DNA from: Bacillus sp. WMMC1349
Lineage (GTDB): Bacteria > Bacillota > Bacilli > Bacillales > Bacillaceae
DNA: 64,000 nucleotides
Assembly (NCBI RefSeq): GCF_013155385.1
Contig: NZ_JABJUQ010000007.1
Location: 2,586,001 to 2,650,000 of the forward strand
Direction: 5' to 3'
In this document: positions 1 to 7,925 of the stretch, piece by piece
Layout of the letters: the number at the start of each line of letters is the position of its first letter
Position numbering within the stretch: position 1 is the stretch's first letter
Position numbers and translations under genes: made by a program
The notes under the pieces: model-generated
Database searches by the model: none
Told to the model about the DNA's origin: nothing
What the model saw: the letters and a program-made list of their open reading frames with translations, nothing else

Positions 1-1758
1 ATGAATGCTGTAGATGAGCTTGATAAATCTCTGATATCTGAATATACTCTTTTAGAAATGGAAGACATCAGTATACTCGAAAAATATACAGCATTGATTC
101 AATCAACAAGTAATGGAAAAAGTGCCTCTCCCATGTATTTTGATAAGAAAGCTTTTCACAATAATAAGTTTTATAAAAATTCACGAGAAATTGATAAGCA
201 GGGAACTGAATATATCAAAGCAAAGAAACAGATAGAAGAAGCAGAAAAACAACAGGAACAAAGAATAAAAGAGCTAAAGGAAAAACTTGATGATATCCTA
301 ATTAGTGATGATGAATATCTGAAGATTGCAGAAGAGATTGGAACTGAGAATCTTACAAAAGAGCAAAACCAACGCTATGCTTCACTTAAATTCAAAAAAA
401 TGGAGCAAGAGAAGACCCTCGATGGGCGCATCCAAAGAGGCATCGAGCAAGGTACGAAAGAAGTATTCCTCGATACAGCGAAAGGAATTCGCGATACTAT
501 AGAACATCCAATAGAGACGTTAGAGGGCATTTTCTACACAATTCAACATCCTAAAGAAACGTTAGAAGCTGTGGGGCACGAGATTAAAGAATCCTTCGTG
601 AGAGACGTCATCAATGGTGATGCAGAAAGCAGGGCAAAATGGTTTACCTATGGTGTTGGAACAGTCGCGTTATCCGCTGCCGGAACAAAAGGAGCTGACA
701 AAGTAGGTAAGTTAGCACAGGCTGGAAAGCTTGGCAAGACTGCATCTAAATTATATAAAGTCTCTAAAAAAATAGAACACAAGTCGCTTAAAGTTCAGAA
801 AAAAGCTCTTGAAAAAAGTGTAAAATACTTCGAGAAATCTAAGCAAAAATTTGCTGCAAAATTAAAAGGGCTACAATTAAAAAAACCACTTGAATCAAAA
901 TTGCAGTTTGCGGGAATTTCTGTGACAGATGCTGCTGATGAAGGTAACCTCTCTCATAAAATGTCGAATTCTAAGTCAGACCATTCGTCACAAAAAATTG
1001 AGAAGAATAAAGAAGCAACCAAAAGCACTGGAAAAGTTACCGAAAAACACGAAGACAAGAATGTTCAAAAAGGCAAGCACGGTGACGGAGATCCCAAAAC
1101 TCCGCATCAATCAAAATCAAAACCACATGAGTCAGTTCACAAGGTGGAAAAGCCTCACGAATCTAATAAAGATGCTGGAACCGTTTCTGGGAAGCATCCT
1201 CATGAGTCTTCTAAGCCGAAGAAGCATGAGCCAGGGGGAGATGCTGACAATGGAAGTAAGGGTACGGGTGATGCAGGGACACCTCCTCGATATGGTGAAA
1301 GAAAAATATCAGATGAAGAGCGTGAATTTTATAGGAGATTAACTCCAGATGATAAAGCAAGAGATAAGGTAAATGAAGGTCTAGATGAATCAGCATTACC
1401 AATACCAGATCCTGTTCTTCCTGGAAAAGAAATGACGAAACGGTTTGAGCCTGATCATATTGTAGCTTATGATAAAATAATCCATATGGATGGCTTTGAT
1501 ACGCTGACAGATAAACAAAAGCGCGAGGTTATAAATAATTTAGACAACTTTGAAGGTCTAAGCAGAGCTGCTAATGGTTCAAAGCAAGATAAGACTTACG
1601 AAGAATGGACTCACTATAAAAAAGGTAAGCCTGGAGAAATTGAAGTCAATCCTGAGTTTAGAAAGAGAATGATTAAAAAAGAAAAAGAGATGGAACGAAT
1701 ATTACAAAAGCAAATCGATGATTTTAATAAACAAAACTTAGATAAAGGAGATGGTTAA
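1..1758 (+). CDS. LXG-family polymorphic toxin, HNH-like nuclease C-terminus (5' end outside window)
   Basis: The 585 visible residues are the middle and end of a toxin like the B. subtilis YobL/YxiD/YqcG proteins; the LXG export domain should lie upstream of position 1, so the first ATG here is probably internal. Residues about 60-130 form a charged helical region, 145-250 a pre-toxin segment with IEHPIETLEG and IQHPKETLEA repeats and an Ala/Gly-rich stretch, and 310-430 a low-complexity Lys/His/Ser/Gly linker. The last 120 residues hold the toxin domain with EPDHIVAYDKI and NLDNFEGLSRAANGSKQDK, matching the DHIV...NF.GL...NSSK pattern of LXG nucleases. LXG toxins leave by the type VII (Yuk) system and act on competing cells. 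The immunity gene follows immediately. Family assignment is strong; DNase versus RNase activity cannot be told. Confidence 0.8.
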   Translation: MNAVDELDKSLISEYTLLEMEDISILEKYTALIQSTSNGKSASPMYFDKKAFHNNKFYKNSREIDKQGTEYIKAKKQIEEAEKQQEQRIKELKEKLDDILISDDEYLKIAEEIGTENLTKEQNQRYASLKFKKMEQEKTLDGRIQRGIEQGTKEVFLDTAKGIRDTIEHPIETLEGIFYTIQHPKETLEAVGHEIKESFVRDVINGDAESRAKWFTYGVGTVALSAAGTKGADKVGKLAQAGKLGKTASKLYKVSKKIEHKSLKVQKKALEKSVKYFEKSKQKFAAKLKGLQLKKPLESKLQFAGISVTDAADEGNLSHKMSNSKSDHSSQKIEKNKEATKSTGKVTEKHEDKNVQKGKHGDGDPKTPHQSKSKPHESVHKVEKPHESNKDAGTVSGKHPHESSKPKKHEPGGDADNGSKGTGDAGTPPRYGERKISDEEREFYRRLTPDDKARDKVNEGLDESALPIPDPVLPGKEMTKRFEPDHIVAYDKIIHMDGFDTLTDKQKREVINNLDNFEGLSRAANGSKQDKTYEEWTHYKKGKPGEIEVNPEFRKRMIKKEKEMERILQKQIDDFNKQNLDKGDG

Positions 1759-2469
1759 ATGGAACAAAAGATTGATTATCTAAGAAAATTTAACAAAAGT
1801 GCTCGCATAATTTCAAAGGATGAAGTTGATGACATTGCAGACTTAATTCCTAATTCTTGGCTTGGACTTTTTAAGGAGGATAATGTAAATAATAGAATTA
1901 ATATGCTATTGGGAATCTGGAGAAAGTATGTAGAAAAAGAATTAAGCACTACAATAAACTATTTGACTAATAATCTTGAAAATATTGAATTGCTTGAGAT
2001 TGAGGGGCGACGTTTTACAAGATATTCAATTTTATATACCATAAAAAAACCAAATAGTGGTGTAACATATTATGAAGGACGAAATCCACAAGAGGATTTT
2101 TATAATGATGAATTAGAAAAGAACTGGTTTAAATTTCCTGAATCAATCAGGAAATTCTATGAAAATGTGCACAATGGATTCTACTATTATGCCAGTGTCT
2201 CTATGGGGTTAGAACCTTTGGAATCAGTGACATTTTTAGGAGATGATGATTTTGATTGGAGTATTATCGATGATTTGAAAGAGCCAATGCAAATTGATTT
2301 AAACACCTCCTTTGGTTTTTTTAGTAATGGGATGGGTTCTTATATTGCGCTGGATTATAAGAACTGTAATAATGAAAATGCCACTTTTTGGTCGGCAAAA
2401 ACACAGCCTAGATATAATATAAATTTTTGGGATCATGTAGATGAATGGATTGTGATTGGTTTTGAGTAG
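1759..2469 (+). CDS. SMI1/KNR4-family immunity protein for the upstream LXG toxin
   Basis: The 236-residue protein has the SMI1/KNR4 appearance: PNSWLGLF and FPESIRKFYENVHNGFYYYA segments, an acidic stretch (LGDDDFDW) and the late pattern GFFSNGMGSYIALDYKN near residues 184-200, followed by aromatic-rich sequence. Such proteins are the usual antidotes beside YobL/YokI-type LXG toxins. The ATG directly follows the toxin stop codon, and its ribosome site (AAAGGAG) lies inside the toxin gene, so the two are translationally coupled. The protein is acidic, without signal peptide or membrane segment, as expected of a cytoplasmic inhibitor. The role is inferred from family and neighbour. Confidence 0.72.
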   Translation: MEQKIDYLRKFNKSARIISKDEVDDIADLIPNSWLGLFKEDNVNNRINMLLGIWRKYVEKELSTTINYLTNNLENIELLEIEGRRFTRYSILYTIKKPNSGVTYYEGRNPQEDFYNDELEKNWFKFPESIRKFYENVHNGFYYYASVSMGLEPLESVTFLGDDDFDWSIIDDLKEPMQIDLNTSFGFFSNGMGSYIALDYKNCNNENATFWSAKTQPRYNINFWDHVDEWIVIGFE

Positions 2470-2475
2470 AAGTAA

Positions 2476-2893
2476 CTATTAAAAGATGACTGCAAAATAG
2501 AAGATTTAGATAGAGAAAAAAAGAGAGGCTTTGTAGAGAAAAAACTCTGCAAGGCTTATTCTTACTACGGATGGAATACGGCATGGGCAAAAATAGATGG
2601 GGCAGCAATCGTTGACGAGGATATTAAGGAGCTCAAGTTGATTTAGGATTATAATAAAAGGATATAATAATGGTGGTTGACCTTATAATACTAGCTACTT
2701 GTTAAAAAGGTAAAAAAGGAGTGATTCACTAAGTAGGCCATTGATGATAAAATTTATTAGAATATGTGGGTTTATTTAGGAATTAAGTTTGTTTCAAGAA
2801 GATAAGGATGAATTTTCAGCTAGATTATCGCTTAGTGGTATAGAAGGCATCCAGCTAGATTCTATAACTCGTGATGGTAAGCAGGAATACTAG
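2476..2893 (+). pseudogene. Two protein-coding remnants downstream of the immunity gene
   Basis: Between the immunity gene and the endolysin there is no intact gene. Two open stretches still read like protein tails. Positions 2476-2646 encode 56 residues ending GAAIVDEDIKELKLI, rich in Lys/Tyr/Trp. Positions 2780-2893 encode 37 residues containing FSARLSLSGIEGIQLDSI. Neither has a start codon with a ribosome site, and stops interrupt the DNA between them. They are probably leftovers of further toxin/immunity or phage genes. No function can be given. Confidence 0.35.
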
Positions 2894-3066
2894 CTTGGTT
2901 GCAGTGACAATTAAATATAAACTACTACACTTTCTACTTGATTTAAATTTACACATGAAATAAGAAAACAAACTTGATCATAAGAAAATGAATGAATCCA
3001 ATAAATAAAAGGAAAAATTTTATGTTACGTTAGACATTGAATAATTCTAAAGTGAAATTTAACTCA

Positions 3067-3083
3067 TGATGGTAGTACCATCA
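3067..3083. other. Perfect 17-bp palindrome
   Basis: TGATGGTAGTACCATCA is perfectly self-complementary around a central G. It lies in the gene-poor stretch between the toxin/immunity pair and the endolysin, about 25 bp before a rho-independent terminator. It could be an operator or a recombination or binding site. No gene start lies close by, so its role is unknown. Confidence 0.4.
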
Positions 3084-3106
3084 AGGAGTTGTATAACAAT
3101 ATAAGG

Positions 3107-3131
3107 AACCCTCTTCACAGAGGGTCTTTTT
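3107..3131 (+). terminator. Rho-independent terminator
   Basis: An ACCCTCT/AGAGGGT hairpin with loop TCAC is followed by five T on the plus strand. It ends transcription coming from the toxin/immunity side and lies directly against the stop codon of the convergent endolysin gene. Confidence 0.7.
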
Positions 3132-4057
3132 CATGCAAACAACCTTGTCCAAGTAGCTCTCCCAGCAATCCCATCGACAGACAGACCGTTCGCCTTTTGA
3201 AAAGCTCTCACAGCCTTCTCAAGTCCATGACCAAAAATAGAATCAAGACCATTCACATCATATCCCTTACAGATTAGCAATGCTTGAAGTATCCAAGTGA
3301 TATTTCCTTTCGCTCCCTTACGGACATTTACGACAGCCACACGAGTTTTCGGTCCCCACTCCCCATCTACGACAAGGCCTGCATGAAATTGCTTATTTAA
3401 TTCGGTCTGGAAGCCCTTAAGCAAAGCTTTATATGTTTCAGGCCCTTGATAACCGTCTACCTTAATATTTAACTTATAGCGTTTATTTAACGTACTCTGA
3501 ATCGTTCTAACAATCGCACGACCGCCACTGGAAGATGACTTCTTTGAAGACTGCTTCTTAGTTGATGTAGGAATGGCAGGTGTTTTATTGTTTACTTTTG
3601 ATACGAGAACCGGACGTTTACCAGCTTGTAATTGCCTTAAAGTTAAACCGCCCGTCATCTCTAAATGTGGGTAATCTTTAAAGCTGTTCCAATCCCCTCC
3701 CCATGCAAATCCTAAAGCCTTTGCGATTTGAGCAACTCTTTTCCATTTTTCATCGACAGTCCAAATCGCTGTTTTGCCATCTGAGGATAATAAAACATAA
3801 TCGACTGCTAAACCATAATTATGATTGGATTGTCCGGCTTTAGCTTTAGTCACAATCTTCCCTGATGCAGTACGTCCTTTTGCATACAGCTTATTTTGTT
3901 CCGCAAAAGAACGATAGCCAGACGTCATCTGTACATAAATGTTCTCTTTATATGCCCTTTTGATGACTTCGATTGCTGTTTCTTTCACTACCGGATGGAT
4001 TCCAGATCCCATATTCCGAACAGAACGGTCAATCAATGCTTCTAGTGATACTGCCAT
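3131..4057 (-). CDS. Phage endolysin, M15 peptidase with peptidoglycan-binding repeats
   Basis: A 308-residue cell-wall hydrolase. Residues about 20-140 form an M15 zinc peptidase of the L-Ala-D-Glu/D-Ala-D-Ala type (Ply500/CwlK-like), with TSGYRS, the zinc motif SNHNYGLAVD (H and D ligands) and PHLE carrying the third histidine. A Lys/Ser-rich linker (KKQSSKKSSSSGG) leads to two peptidoglycan-binding_1-like repeats, about residues 180-240 and 245-305, each with VDG..GP.T or VDGIAGRATW signatures. There is no signal peptide, as usual for holin-dependent endolysins. The ATG has GAGGTG seven bases upstream. It is the last gene of the leftward lysis cassette and looks intact even though the prophage is defective. 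Confidence 0.88.
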   Translation of the reverse strand: MAVSLEALIDRSVRNMGSGIHPVVKETAIEVIKRAYKENIYVQMTSGYRSFAEQNKLYAKGRTASGKIVTKAKAGQSNHNYGLAVDYVLLSSDGKTAIWTVDEKWKRVAQIAKALGFAWGGDWNSFKDYPHLEMTGGLTLRQLQAGKRPVLVSKVNNKTPAIPTSTKKQSSKKSSSSGGRAIVRTIQSTLNKRYKLNIKVDGYQGPETYKALLKGFQTELNKQFHAGLVVDGEWGPKTRVAVVNVRKGAKGNITWILQALLICKGYDVNGLDSIFGHGLEKAVRAFQKANGLSVDGIAGRATWTRLFA

Positions 4058-4091
4058 TGTAAAACACCTCTATTTTTTATTTTCAACCATT

Positions 4092-4121
4092 AAAAGAGGC
4101 TGCCAACCGGCAGCCCTCTCA
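4092..4121 (-). terminator. Hairpin between holin and endolysin genes
   Basis: On the minus strand a GAGGGCTGCC/GGCAGCCTC hairpin followed by TTTT overlaps the holin stop codon. It probably reduces read-through into the endolysin gene, or trims the messenger between the two. Confidence 0.65.
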
Positions 4122-4382
4122 TTTTGTTAATCCGTTTTGTTTTAACACTTCTTTTTGTTTCTTCCCTTTCTCAGTCACATAGTTGTTTTTATACCAAGCG
4201 ACAACTGCCGTAACGATCGTAAACACTGTAGAACCGACCAAATACAAAGCATCCGCCACCGTGTTCACTTGATCTTCACTAATTGGCAAAGCGCCCTTTC
4301 CGAACATCATCAAAGTCTGGTTTACCAGTGCAATAAAAAGAAGCACCGTCCGAATGACTGTGCCTTTGTCAACGTTTTTCAT
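4119..4382 (-). CDS. Phage holin, SPP1/BhlB type
   Basis: An 87-residue protein starting [22 protein letters not shown], with a second hydrophobic segment at about residues 45-66 ([18 protein letters not shown]) and a highly charged C-terminal tail ([10 protein letters not shown]). Two transmembrane helices with a short linker and basic tail are the pattern of the SPP1-type holin family, which forms the membrane lesion that lets the endolysin reach the wall. The ATG at 4382 is preferred over upstream in-frame codons because GGAGG lies eight bases before it. It sits between xhlA and the endolysin gene, the canonical lysis-cassette position. Confidence 0.85.
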   Translation of the reverse strand: MKNVDKGTVIRTVLLFIALVNQTLMMFGKGALPISEDQVNTVADALYLVGSTVFTIVTAVVAWYKNNYVTEKGKKQKEVLKQNGLTK

Positions 4383-4398
4383 ATTGTTTTCCTCCTTC

Positions 4399-4668
4399 TT
4401 ATTTCTGCAAGAGATTATAAAATAATGCAATCGTTCCACCGATCACACCAGTGCTGATTGCTGTAATGATTCCGCCCGTAATGCTGCGCTTAATCCAAGT
4501 GGTGTTTTCTTCAATTTTGTTCAGCTTTTCATTGATAGATATAATCTGTTGATCGTGTCGGTCCGTCGTCCTCTCCAGAGTGCTGACACGTTGCTCCAGT
4601 GCTTTATGATTACCTTTCATCTCTGTCATCTCTTTTTGAAAAACATCTATTTCATTTGTTTGTGACAT
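4399..4668 (-). CDS. xhlA: XhlA-family haemolysin/lysis accessory protein
   Basis: An 89-residue protein with an N-terminal coiled coil (about residues 5-55, heptads in [26 protein letters not shown] broken only at the ends) and one C-terminal membrane helix ([23 protein letters not shown]). This is the XhlA architecture of PBSX, where XhlA works with the holin in host lysis. The ATG has GGAGG seven bases upstream. The stop is 17 bases before the holin start, so both share one messenger. Confidence 0.85.
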   Translation of the reverse strand: MSQTNEIDVFQKEMTEMKGNHKALEQRVSTLERTTDRHDQQIISINEKLNKIEENTTWIKRSITGGIITAISTGVIGGTIALFYNLLQK

Positions 4669-4715
4669 CCCCTAACCTCCGTTCTACACTGCTTTCACCC
4701 CTTTCGAGGTAAAAT

Positions 4716-4743
4716 AAAAAAGCCGCCTATTTCGCCGCTTTAT
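4716..4743 (-). terminator. Rho-independent terminator
   Basis: On the minus strand AGCGGC/GGCGGCT with a short loop is followed by TTTTTTATTTT, directly after the coiled-coil protein gene and before xhlA. Confidence 0.7.
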
Positions 4744-4749
4744 GGTGAA

Positions 4750-5025
4750 TTATGTTTTATTTTTGCCTTTCGAGCCGTTGACATCCTCCATGTTCACCTC
4801 ATCATGAGTCTGTGAATGGCCTACGCGCTCTTCTTGAAGCTCCTTTTTCAACTTTTCGACTTCCTGCTCTAAGTTCTGCCGCTTTTGCTTTTCTCGCATG
4901 TAAAAAGCCTTGACCTCTGCTAAATCATTATGTGCTTGATCTAAAGTCTCTTTGTATGCGGCAGATTTCAAAACTGTCAGCTCATACTGTTCCTCTAACT
5001 GTTCATATGACGGCATGTTTGTCAT
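4750..5025 (-). CDS. Coiled-coil phage protein of unknown function
   Basis: A 91-residue, highly charged protein. Residues about 5-75 predict a continuous coiled coil (YEQLEEQYELTVLKSAAYKE, then EKQKRQNLEQEVEKLKKELQ), ending in an Asp/Asn/Lys tail. It has no membrane segment. The ATG at 5025 is chosen because GGAGG lies eight bases upstream; a longer frame reading has no ribosome site. It precedes xhlA in the same direction. The family is not recognised; a scaffold or tail-linked role is possible but unproven. Confidence 0.55.
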   Translation of the reverse strand: MTNMPSYEQLEEQYELTVLKSAAYKETLDQAHNDLAEVKAFYMREKQKRQNLEQEVEKLKKELQEERVGHSQTHDEVNMEDVNGSKGKNKT

Positions 5026-5111
5026 TTTAATTTCCTCCGTATTCTTCGTCCGGGAAGGCATCCCCGCGTGGATGGTTCATGATTTCCGTGCGTTCACCCT
5101 TTGTCAGAATC

Positions 5112-5285
5112 TCATTTATCACAATGATGTGCATTTTCTTCGTTGTCACGGTTCCATTCAGCCAGCAAGGTATTCTGGTTTCCCTTTGGTGCTGCGCCTG
5201 CTTTGACACCCCGTATTTTGGCAAGATCTTTGTATTTCATGCCTTTCACGTAGTATTTTTGTGCCTGAATATGCTTTTCTGACAT
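5112..5285 (-). pseudogene. Small terminase subunit remnant (internally deleted)
   Basis: The 57-residue frame begins MSEKHIQAQKYYVKGMKYKD, which looks like the N-terminal helix-turn-helix start of PBSX-type small terminases (YLKGMSYKEIAEKYGVS...). It then jumps to KAGAAPKGNQNTLLAEWN, resembling the downstream GAPKGNQNA segment. The expected SLNTIKSWIKR recognition part between them is missing, and the frame ends early at TGA. So this is a stub left by an internal deletion. A short overlapping frame down to 5027 (ending DAFPDEEYGGN) may be another fragment. The packaging genes are otherwise absent here. Confidence 0.5.
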
Positions 5286-5426
5286 CTACATTCACCCGCC
5301 GCCCCCTTCTCGGTTATGTTTGTTTCGGAAATTAAATTTCTTGAGCTATTGTTATAAATCAAAATGGACTTGTAACAAGGTTGGATTTTTTCCATATATT
5401 TATAAAAAAGCTAAGGAGTGTTCTTT

Positions 5427-5753
5427 TTGGATCGCCTACTTCCAGGTCAATCACTTAACTCGGGTGAAAGTATACAATCGCCTAATGGCCAATATACATT
5501 GATTCTCCAACAAGACGGCAACCTTGTTTTATATGGCAGAGGTCGAGCACTTTGGTCTAGTGGAACTCATGGTAGAGCAGTTAGATTTGCAATTATGCAA
5601 ACTGATGGAAATTTTGTCATATATGGTTATCCAAGTGCAATTTGGGCAACAGGAACTGTTGGATGGAACAATGCCTATTTAGTTTTACAAAACGATGGTA
5701 ACCTAGTCATCTATGGTCAAAAAGCAGCTTGGGATACTGGCACAAATGTTTGA
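5427..5753 (+). CDS. Bulb-type (GNA-like) mannose-binding lectin domain protein
   Basis: A 108-residue single-domain protein with three copies of the B-lectin sugar-binding motif QxDGNxVxY: QQDGNLVLY, QTDGNFVIY and QNDGNLVIY, each followed by a tryptophan-containing W(S/A)(S/T)GT-type turn. This is a beta-prism II lectin as in plant GNA lectins and lectin-like bacteriocins. No signal peptide is visible. The start is taken as TTG at 5427, giving DRLLPGQSLN right after the start, because AAGGAG ends eight bases before it; the GTG at 5418 overlaps that ribosome site. It is transcribed against its phage neighbours and has its own terminator, typical of a lysogenic conversion gene. Its target, glycan or cell wall, is unknown. 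Confidence 0.8.
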   Translation: MDRLLPGQSLNSGESIQSPNGQYTLILQQDGNLVLYGRGRALWSSGTHGRAVRFAIMQTDGNFVIYGYPSAIWATGTVGWNNAYLVLQNDGNLVIYGQKAAWDTGTNV

Positions 5754-5766
5754 TCACCAATAAAGA

Positions 5767-5794
5767 GTCTCAGTAATATTTCTGAGACCTTTTC
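5767..5794 (+). terminator. Terminator of the lectin gene
   Basis: A GTCTCAG/CTGAGAC perfect stem with an 8-base loop is followed by TTTTCT, 13 bases after the lectin stop codon. Confidence 0.8.
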
Positions 5795-5922
5795 TCAACT
5801 CATATAATGTATCTTTTCTTTAAGTTTTAAAAATAATCTCTCCAAACCGCATCCACACTCAGAGGCCTTCACCACCACCAATCGTATTATCTGAGATTCA
5901 CTGGACACGGTTTATAGGGAAA

Positions 5923-5948
5923 ATAAAAAAGCATCCCTCAAGATGCCT
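5923..5948 (-). terminator. Rho-independent terminator
   Basis: On the minus strand GGCATC/GATGC with a short loop is followed by a run of six T, just after the stop of the 61-residue gene at 5960. Confidence 0.6.
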
Positions 5949-5959
5949 TTAAAAGAATT

Positions 5960-6145
5960 TTATTTTTTTTTCACAACAAATTGCGTTACAAGTCGCATAT
6001 TAACATTTACAATACGCTTACCTTCTTCAAACTCATACCAATGTTCACATTCTTGTAATTCTTTTATAAGTACTTTCTCAGATTCCGCAAATATCTTAGC
6101 AGTTATAATTTCATTGTCGTACCAAAATTCAACTTCAAATTTCAT
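5960..6145 (-). CDS. Small phage hypothetical protein
   Basis: Encodes 61 residues beginning MKFEVEFWYDNEIITAKIFA and ending VTQFVVKKK: a compact alpha/beta sequence with many Glu and aromatic residues and no membrane segment. Two ATG codons are adjacent; the second (6145) is nine bases from GGAGG and is preferred. A terminator follows the stop. The family is not recognised; phage origin is inferred from position. Confidence 0.55.
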   Translation of the reverse strand: MKFEVEFWYDNEIITAKIFAESEKVLIKELQECEHWYEFEEGKRIVNVNMRLVTQFVVKKK

Positions 6146-6288
6146 CATCTTTCACCTCCTGCTTTATTATCAGACAAGAGGTCTAGAAATGGAACCAATC
6201 GCAAAATTTGTCGAACGAAAACCATTCTCACGATATTTGGTATTGTGGTTAACCAAGGATTATCTACCTCCCCGTCCTGCCTTCCATT

Positions 6289-6743
6289 TTACACTATAGA
6301 TTTTTCAGGATTCAACAATTGCATAAACCGGCAATTTTGGCACAATTGGCAAATGATTTCGTCTTTCATTCTTCGTACAGTTTCCCTTGATATACCAAGG
6401 TGAAATTCAATGGCTCTGTAGCTCAATCCTTCCATCATGCAATCATATATAACTTTGTGCTGTTCTCCCTTGATCGTTCTGGCTGCTGCTTCTATTGCAT
6501 AAACACGCTCCTCAAAATGTCGCAGACGTTTAAAGAACGTTCTTCTCTTAAGTCCATTTCCCTCAGTTCAGCCTGACTCTCCCCAGGGCTTTCCTTTGGC
6601 ATAGCAGCATCCAATCCATACTTAGCGACACCCCACCTTCTCATCGGAATTTCAGAACTGTAAAGCATTTTTTGTAATCTATGAACCTCTTTTGCCATCC
6701 AGTGATAGTGATGAATGAGATTCTCAATCTCTTTTTTATTCAC
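6289..6743 (-). pseudogene. ArpU/sigma-like late phage transcription regulator, frameshifted
   Basis: The first part, from a GTG start at 6743, reads MNKKEIENLIHHYHWMAKEV through LREMDLREE and then hits TAG at 6492. In the next frame the sequence continues as FFKRLRHFEERVYAIEAAAR, then GLSYRAIEFHLGISRETVRRM, a clear helix-turn-helix, and stops at 6289. The complete protein would be about 150 residues, the size of ArpU/DUF1492-type regulators that control phage late genes. The break lies around 6540-6560. The gene is therefore a single-frameshift pseudogene unless this is a sequencing error. Confidence 0.7.
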
Positions 6744-6755
6744 GATTAATCCCCC

Positions 6756-6887
6756 TTATCGTTGTCTGAATACCCCGCCTTTGGCTCTCTCTTGTAGATG
6801 GGCTTGTTTGTAATCCATCAAATAATTCAAATCACGATCAGTCAACTTCTCTGGCTTTTTCTGAAGCTTGTGTTTGGTTTGTTTCAT
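6756..6887 (-). CDS. 43-residue phage small protein
   Basis: Reads MKQTKHKLQKKPEKLTDRDL and continues LNYLMDYKQ to the end RQR: very basic, helical, no membrane segment. GGAGG lies before the ATG and the stop is 12 bases before the GTG of the ArpU-like gene, so both were cotranscribed. The family is not recognised; small basic proteins in this place are common in Bacillus prophages. Confidence 0.5.
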   Translation of the reverse strand: MKQTKHKLQKKPEKLTDRDLNYLMDYKQAHLQERAKGGVFRQR

Positions 6888-6916
6888 GTTGTTCCTCCTT
6901 CTCTGACAAAGAGAAA

Positions 6917-6967
6917 TAAAAAACGGACACCAAACGAACAGCGTAATTGCTGTAAGTTCAGTGTCCG
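6917..6967 (-). terminator. Terminator after the 272-residue membrane protein gene
   Basis: On the minus strand GGACAC...GTGTCC arms enclose about 30 bases that can pair further (CAGC/GCTG), followed by GTTTTTTATTT. It separates the membrane-protein genes from the regulator genes. Confidence 0.65.
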
Positions 6968-6990
6968 CAGGCTTTCAGTCTTGGACTTTA

Positions 6991-7809
6991 TTAATTTTCG
7001 TCTTCTATAAACATCGTTTTATCACAAAGTTCCTCTAATTTTATAACCTTTGTTTCTGTACATAATTTTGGATTCGATTCATTTCCTAATAAAATTAATT
7101 CCTTGTTAATCGCATGTAATACATACCACTGTCCTTTTTCATGATTATGTCTCTCCTCACTTATTGGAATGTTGTGTTGACTTTCTTGTTCATATTCTTC
7201 TTTTATAAAAATATGTTTTTCTTTTGACCATTCAAGTAGCTTGGATACAGACTTCATTAAAACTGGTATTGGTAAAGATAAAATAAAGGAAACAACCAGT
7301 ATAACAATTAGTTTATCTACCTGATTCCCCCCTTCAGTACTTCCAACTATAAACCCATTAAAAGCAAAATAGAAAATACTTAAACAAATAACAAAAGTTA
7401 TAGCAAGGAGGCACCTGGCCCAATAAGCTTTGAAAAAATTTGAAATTCTTGAATCCTCTTCTTTATATTTAGGGTCATTAAGCAAAAATATCAATACAAA
7501 TAATAGTTCCCCAAATATACCGAAAACTGTACCCACTGATGAAGATGAATTTATATCGACTGTCCATTTTGGTATACCTGTTAAAATTACAATAGAAAAG
7601 AAAAACGATGACCAAAATGCTGTATGCCAAAGATGACGCCAAATCATTAATAAAAACAATTTCTCTTTAGAAAAAAGCTTCTTTTCAAATATATTTGCAG
7701 ATAAGAGAGTGATTGGTCTAAGTTTTGCAACAAAAATGTAAACCAAGATACCTCCGGCAGCTATATAACCGGGTAATCCAATACTTTTTAGTAAACTAAA
7801 CACATCCAA
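6991..7809 (-). CDS. Unknown multi-pass membrane protein in prophage
   Basis: 272 residues with about five hydrophobic segments: 11-29 (IGLPGYIAAGGILVYIFVA), 62-80, 92-110, 133-155 and 166-184, then a hydrophilic cytoplasmic tail of about 80 residues rich in His/Glu/Lys. The likely start is TTG at 7809, with GGTGGG six bases upstream. It is more AT-rich than the core genes. I do not recognise the family. Placed with a second membrane-protein gene between phage modules, it could be a lysogenic conversion or superinfection-exclusion gene; this is a guess from position only. Confidence 0.6.
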   Translation of the reverse strand: MDVFSLLKSIGLPGYIAAGGILVYIFVAKLRPITLLSANIFEKKLFSKEKLFLLMIWRHLWHTAFWSSFFFSIVILTGIPKWTVDINSSSSVGTVFGIFGELLFVLIFLLNDPKYKEEDSRISNFFKAYWARCLLAITFVICLSIFYFAFNGFIVGSTEGGNQVDKLIVILVVSFILSLPIPVLMKSVSKLLEWSKEKHIFIKEEYEQESQHNIPISEERHNHEKGQWYVLHAINKELILLGNESNPKLCTETKVIKLEELCDKTMFIEDEN

Positions 7810-7925
7810 AATTTTCCCACCCTACTTAGTAGTCATATTATGTATTACAAATTATCAGTCTATAGATCTTTATTATTTTGCGTTAAAAATGTAATCTTTA
7901 AAATCACAATTTCTTCTTATATCTT

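Noticed and set aside
929..1402. Overlapping frames on both strands inside the LXG gene
   Set aside because: They arise from the Lys/His/Ser-rich linker and carry no start signals or domain features.
3089..3277. Plus-strand frame across the endolysin 3' end
   Set aside because: It overlaps the endolysin C-terminal repeat and a terminator; coding evidence favours the minus strand.
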